A stretch of 16,484 bases of DNA from CAYUPY01 sp964446595 (GTDB taxonomy: Bacteria; Patescibacteriota; Dojkabacteria; J137; JAEUSD01): the NCBI GenBank assembly GCA_964446595.1, contig CAYUPY010000031.1:1-16484 (forward strand), read 5' to 3'. Both the position numbers and the translations under genes were made by a program. Below are positions 13,253 through 16,484 of this stretch, one piece after another. Each line of letters opens with the position of its first letter. Positions within the stretch are counted from its first letter, which is position 1. The notes beneath the pieces were generated by a model. The model was not told the origin of the DNA, did no database searches, and saw only the letters and a list, made by a program, of their open reading frames with translations.

Positions 13253-16200
13253 GTGAATCGATTTAACGCAATTTTGCCCGCAAAAATAAAAAACAGCAGA
13301 GTGTCGGTTCTTGCCGTATTTGCTGTACTTACCCTTATATATGCGTTGATATACATTCTTTTTTTTGCCTCCTATTCCATATTTAATAGTCAAGAAGCTG
13401 CCGCCGCCGCTCCTGCTTGGTATGACGCGAATTGGAGTCATCGCGTAAGCCTCACAATTCCAGCGGGGAAAATAAGTGGTAATGTGACAAATTTCCCGAT
13501 ACATGTTGACTATACCAACGTAAGTTTACAGACAAACCCCCAAGCAGACGGTGACGACATAATGTTTGTTGATCATAATGGAGCGGGGGTAAAGCTAAGT
13601 CATGAACTAATCAGTTTTGATCAAGCCACAGGAGCTTTACAAGCATGGGTGGAGGTACCGACGATTTATAGTGCTACAGATACTACTATTTATCTTTATT
13701 ACGGAAATCCTAGCGCTTCAGCCCAGGAAGATCCTGCAGCCACATTTAATGCTTTCCAAGGAGTCTGGCACCTTGATGAAAACGTGGCCCTCTTTGGTCC
13801 TGATACCCCCGGTGTTTATCAGGATTCAACCGGTAAAAGCAATGCTGGTAACCGCTACTACACTACAAACACTAGTGGGGTTTTTGGCCCGGGTGCGCAG
13901 TTTAGAGGAGATGATGGTAGCCAAATTACTGTGCCTAGCTCAAGTTCTATACAGTTAGATGCGAATGATTTTTTTATTAGCTTTTGGGCGAGGCTAGATT
14001 CAACGTATGGCACACCACAAGTAGTTAATCCACCTAACACCCTCTTTAACAAAGGGGCAGCCACTTCGGGTAACTATAACTGGATTGAACTTTTTTTCGA
14101 GACGGACCGAGTTAGGGTAAGAGAACTAGATAACGGCTCAACGGGAAGAGGTCCATCGTATTCTTTTGATAATTTCGACTGGCATCATTTTGCCGTGCGG
14201 CATAATGCAACAGGAGGTTGGATTACAACGACTATTTATATTGATGGCGTTGCTGCTTGGAGTTATACCGATACTGCAAATAATACCGGTTTAAATAATT
14301 CCAATGGGTCCAATCTTTTGATTGGAGGAAGAGGTTCGACAAGACATTTTTACGGTGACATGGATGAGTTTAGGATCGCGAGGGGAGCTACTGGAAGTGT
14401 AGGGCTTGCTTGGTTTGAGGCTGAGTACGCCAGTGGGGCGGATCCTACGTTTGTTGGTTACGGGGAACCGGAGGTGCCTGGCGATCTCAACTCAGTGTTG
14501 GTAACTTCAGCGAATTTCTTACCCAAGGATTTCGACATCCCCACTGCGAATGCTTTCTTTGGTACGTTATCGGTTTATGATCAATTCGATGGGCGCAATA
14601 TTGAAAGTCTTATGCTTACTAATACGCAGGCGAGCAGTATCAACAACATCTTTGAGAATTTTCGCGCTTACTATGAATATGATAATACGGCACCCTATGA
14701 TTGCGAAGGTATCACTTACAATGGGACAGAGCCGCTCTATGCTACAGCAAGTGTTTTGACAAACGACTATACTTTTACAGGCTCACAACCAATTTATAAT
14801 AACCAAGCGTTCTGTTTACACTTTGTCGGTGATGTGGTGGAGCCAGACGCCGTCGGAGGAAATCCTCCAGATGTGCCATATAACTTTGAAGTGGTAGATT
14901 TAGACAATGATATATCTTTTTCACAGGGCTCAATCAACTTAGGAGGCTCCAATGGCGCGCTGACTAACGGCTACTTTGAGTATCAGACACCAACTGTTAA
15001 TGTTTCCGCGATTGGTACTGAAGGCACGATCGAAGCAGGGAATGCATTGTACACAGGAGGCGCATTTGTATTTAGCATGAACATGCAGTCGGCGAATATT
15101 ACGAGCATTGGAATGAGTCAGAATGGTTCAATTGACGCTTATACCCAGTTCAGTGAAGTACGTGCATATTATGAATATGACACTACTGCGCCATATGACT
15201 GTACCTCCGAGAGCTTTAATGGCACAGAACTAAAGTATGGAAACACCGCTAACTTCAACCCCGATAGCCCGGTGGTGGGGAATACTTATCAACTTTCCGG
15301 CACAACCGCCATAGTCGATCCCACCCAGTCGATGTGTTTATATATCGTAGTAAATAATAATTACCCAGGAGCGGCGAATACAGATTTTAATTTTGCAATT
15401 CTTAACCCTTCCAGCGATGTAATAGCCTCACAGAATGTTGAGCCACTAGGTACGATTAGCCCTAATGATGCTACGGGGGGGACAGTTTTGGGTACGCCCA
15501 AGGGTGACGGTCCTGCTTGGTTCAATGGGAATTGGGGCTACCGTAAAGAAGTGTATACGGAAGCTGCCGACGTAGTCGGCAGCGCAGATTTTTATATGTT
15601 CCCCGTCCCTGTGCGACTTACCGATACTGATCTACAAGCCGCACAGGCCGATGCCGATGATATTTTCTTTACAAATAAGTTTGGCACGAAGTTGCCACAC
15701 GAAATTGAGCACTTCGATTCAGCAACTGGGGAATTAATGGCTTGGGTGGAGATTCCCCATTTATACAACAGTATCGATACTTCCTTCTATATGTACTATG
15801 GAAACTCAACTGCCGGGAATCAAGAGGATGTTGCTTCTACTTGGGATAATGACTTTGAGATGGTACAGCACCTTAATCAGAATATTAGCGGCGGTCAGAC
15901 TGCGGTCGATTCAACAGGGAATGGACATGACTCGACTTTTTATACTGGAACAGGTTCTACAGTAGATGCAGTGCTTGGGCCAGGCTTCAATGCCCCAACA
16001 CAGAGCACAACTGTTAATCTGGATGCTACCCCGGCTGGGAGTTTAGATCCAACTAGTAATTTTACTGTCGGGCTTTGGTTTAGAACAGGAGGGACCCTTC
16101 CTTCTGATTGTGGGGATATTGTACATAAGTATCGCTCGATTGCATTCTATCCTGGGGAGGAGCTGCAGTACGAAATAGAGTGTAGTGGGACAGGATTTAA

Positions 16201-16484
16201 CTTTAGATATATTACAGCTGCTGCTTCATATAACGTTGCCCCAACTCCCAACACCTGGTATTACCTAGTCGGCGTGAGGAATGGTACAAATGTACAATTT
16301 TATGTAAACGGCACAAACACAAATGTTACGCCTAATACTTACTCTGGGGCCGCCTGGACAGCAAATGATGGTGTGGATTTTGAAATTGCAGGCCCAACAG
16401 CATTAAATAATTTTTCTGCTATCGGGCAGTTCGATGAAGTGCGCTTTTCGAGTATCGCACGATCCGCAGAATGGATAGAAACGG
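13253..16484 (+). CDS. second giant DUF2341/LamG surface protein, tandem paralogue, 3' end outside window
   Basis: The frame is open without a stop from the start to the right edge, over 1077 residues. GTG 13253 is the first ordinary start; a GGAG at 13230-13233 is too far for it, and an ATG at 13248 lies in another frame. Residues 1-16 are basic and 17-44 form one hydrophobic segment that includes an 8-T tract (13359-13366); Ala-rich EAAAAAPAW follows, suiting signal peptidase cleavage. Domains: DUF2341 from W at 13418; LamG (to about 14475, with MDEFRIA); two unnamed Cys-pair modules (14484-14985, 14987-15510); DUF2341 no. 2 from W at 15518 (DDIFFTNKFGTKLPHEIE); and LamG no. 2 running off the edge in its closing FDEVRFSSIARS motif. 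The order equals the first half of the neighbouring giant gene, so it is a tandem duplicate. Likely extracellular adhesion or binding. It begins 66 nt after the previous stop. Confidence 0.9.
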   Translation, partial: MNRFNAILPAKIKNSRVSVLAVFAVLTLIYALIYILFFASYSIFNSQEAAAAAPAWYDANWSHRVSLTIPAGKISGNVTNFPIHVDYTNVSLQTNPQADGDDIMFVDHNGAGVKLSHELISFDQATGALQAWVEVPTIYSATDTTIYLYYGNPSASAQEDPAATFNAFQGVWHLDENVALFGPDTPGVYQDSTGKSNAGNRYYTTNTSGVFGPGAQFRGDDGSQITVPSSSSIQLDANDFFISFWARLDSTYGTPQVVNPPNTLFNKGAATSGNYNWIELFFETDRVRVRELDNGSTGRGPSYSFDNFDWHHFAVRHNATGGWITTTIYIDGVAAWSYTDTANNTGLNNSNGSNLLIGGRGSTRHFYGDMDEFRIARGATGSVGLAWFEAEYASGADPTFVGYGEPEVPGDLNSVLVTSANFLPKDFDIPTANAFFGTLSVYDQFDGRNIESLMLTNTQASSINNIFENFRAYYEYDNTAPYDCEGITYNGTEPLYATASVLTNDYTFTGSQPIYNNQAFCLHFVGDVVEPDAVGGNPPDVPYNFEVVDLDNDISFSQGSINLGGSNGALTNGYFEYQTPTVNVSAIGTEGTIEAGNALYTGGAFVFSMNMQSANITSIGMSQNGSIDAYTQFSEVRAYYEYDTTAPYDCTSESFNGTELKYGNTANFNPDSPVVGNTYQLSGTTAIVDPTQSMCLYIVVNNNYPGAANTDFNFAILNPSSDVIASQNVEPLGTISPNDATGGTVLGTPKGDGPAWFNGNWGYRKEVYTEAADVVGSADFYMFPVPVRLTDTDLQAAQADADDIFFTNKFGTKLPHEIEHFDSATGELMAWVEIPHLYNSIDTSFYMYYGNSTAGNQEDVASTWDNDFEMVQHLNQNISGGQTAVDSTGNGHDSTFYTGTGSTVDAVLGPGFNAPTQSTTVNLDATPAGSLDPTSNFTVGLWFRTGGTLPSDCGDIVHKYRSIAFYPGEELQYEIECSGTGFNFRYITAAASYNVAPTPNTWYYLVGVRNGTNVQFYVNGTNTNVTPNTYSGAAWTANDGVDFEIAGPTALNNFSAIGQFDEVRFSSIARSAEWIET
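14484..15510 (+). repeat. fourth and fifth copies of the unnamed Cys-pair beta module
   Basis: Copy 4 (14484-14985) has YYEYDNTAPYDC and second Cys in AFCLHFVGD; copy 5 (14987-15510) has YYEYDTTAPYDC, then SESFNGTELKYG, and second Cys in SMCLYIVVN. Copy 5 is intact at the place where copy 2 in the first giant gene has lost a base. Copy 4 is the most divergent, lacking the SE-x-F stretch. Confidence 0.75.
15563..15583. repeat. perfect 9-bp inverted repeat with 3-nt loop in a DUF2341 segment
   Basis: GCTGCCGAC (15563-15571), loop GTA, GTCGGCAGC (15575-15583), in the codons EAADVVGSA. The matching place in DUF2341 no. 3 of the first giant gene (11388-11408) has the related but imperfect CCTGCCGAC, GTA, ATCGGTTCG. 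Confidence 0.85.

Noticed and set aside
13617..14759. Short plus-strand ORFs at 13617-13958 and 14550-14759
   Set aside because: They are shadow frames of the second giant gene, whose own frame (from 13253) is open to the window end and carries clear domain motifs.
1..16484. Possible alternative genetic code, since no gene here ends in TGA (all visible stops are TAA or TAG)
   Set aside because: No in-frame TGA is needed in any of the long reading frames, over several thousand codons. With TGA read as Gly or Trp, in-frame TGA would be common. The absence of TGA stops among about eight genes is weak evidence.

Overview
The window looks like a metagenome-assembled scaffold from a member of the Candidate Phyla Radiation (Patescibacteria). 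This is inference, not proof. It rests on AT-rich coding sequence (roughly 40% GC), weak or absent Shine-Dalgarno sites, a streamlined gene set, very large DUF2341/LamG surface proteins of a kind common in those lineages, a run of ten Ns, and a single-base frameshift of assembly type. The genetic code looks standard: no in-frame TGA is needed anywhere.

Left part (1-4102), housekeeping genes in mixed orientation. The 3' end of a CCA tRNA nucleotidyltransferase reaches a 10-N gap at 525-534. Beyond the gap, on the minus strand, lies a divergent thymidine-kinase-fold protein whose 3' end falls in the gap. It is divergently paired, with start codons 6 bp apart, with a plus-strand DUF2085 membrane protein. 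A minus-strand alkyltransferase-like (MGMT-fold, Cys-less) gene, a plus-strand unrecognised small ORF and a minus-strand folD follow, packed or overlapping.

Right part (4168-16484), one co-directional plus-strand block. It holds a polytopic membrane protein with some resemblance to O-antigen ligase/polymerase proteins, an M3-family oligoendopeptidase F, and two tandem paralogous giant secreted proteins. The first giant gene (7557-13186) is broken into two frames by one missing base near 9606-9609; repaired, it would encode about 1876 residues. The second (13253 to beyond the window end) is open through the right edge. Both share the order N-terminal membrane anchor, DUF2341, LamG, two copies of an unnamed ~165-residue beta-rich module with a conserved Cys pair, DUF2341, LamG. 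The first then adds another module, a third DUF2341-LamG pair and a C-terminal beta-rich region with a six-cysteine cluster. No rRNA, tRNA, CRISPR array or transposase was recognised.

Beyond the genes, the window holds several perfect, mostly GC-rich inverted repeats inside coding regions (arms of 15, 13, 12, 11 and 10 bp). These are more and longer than a simple chance estimate predicts. The unnamed Cys-pair module and the zinc-less, P-loop-altered thymidine-kinase-like protein are the other candidates for something undescribed.
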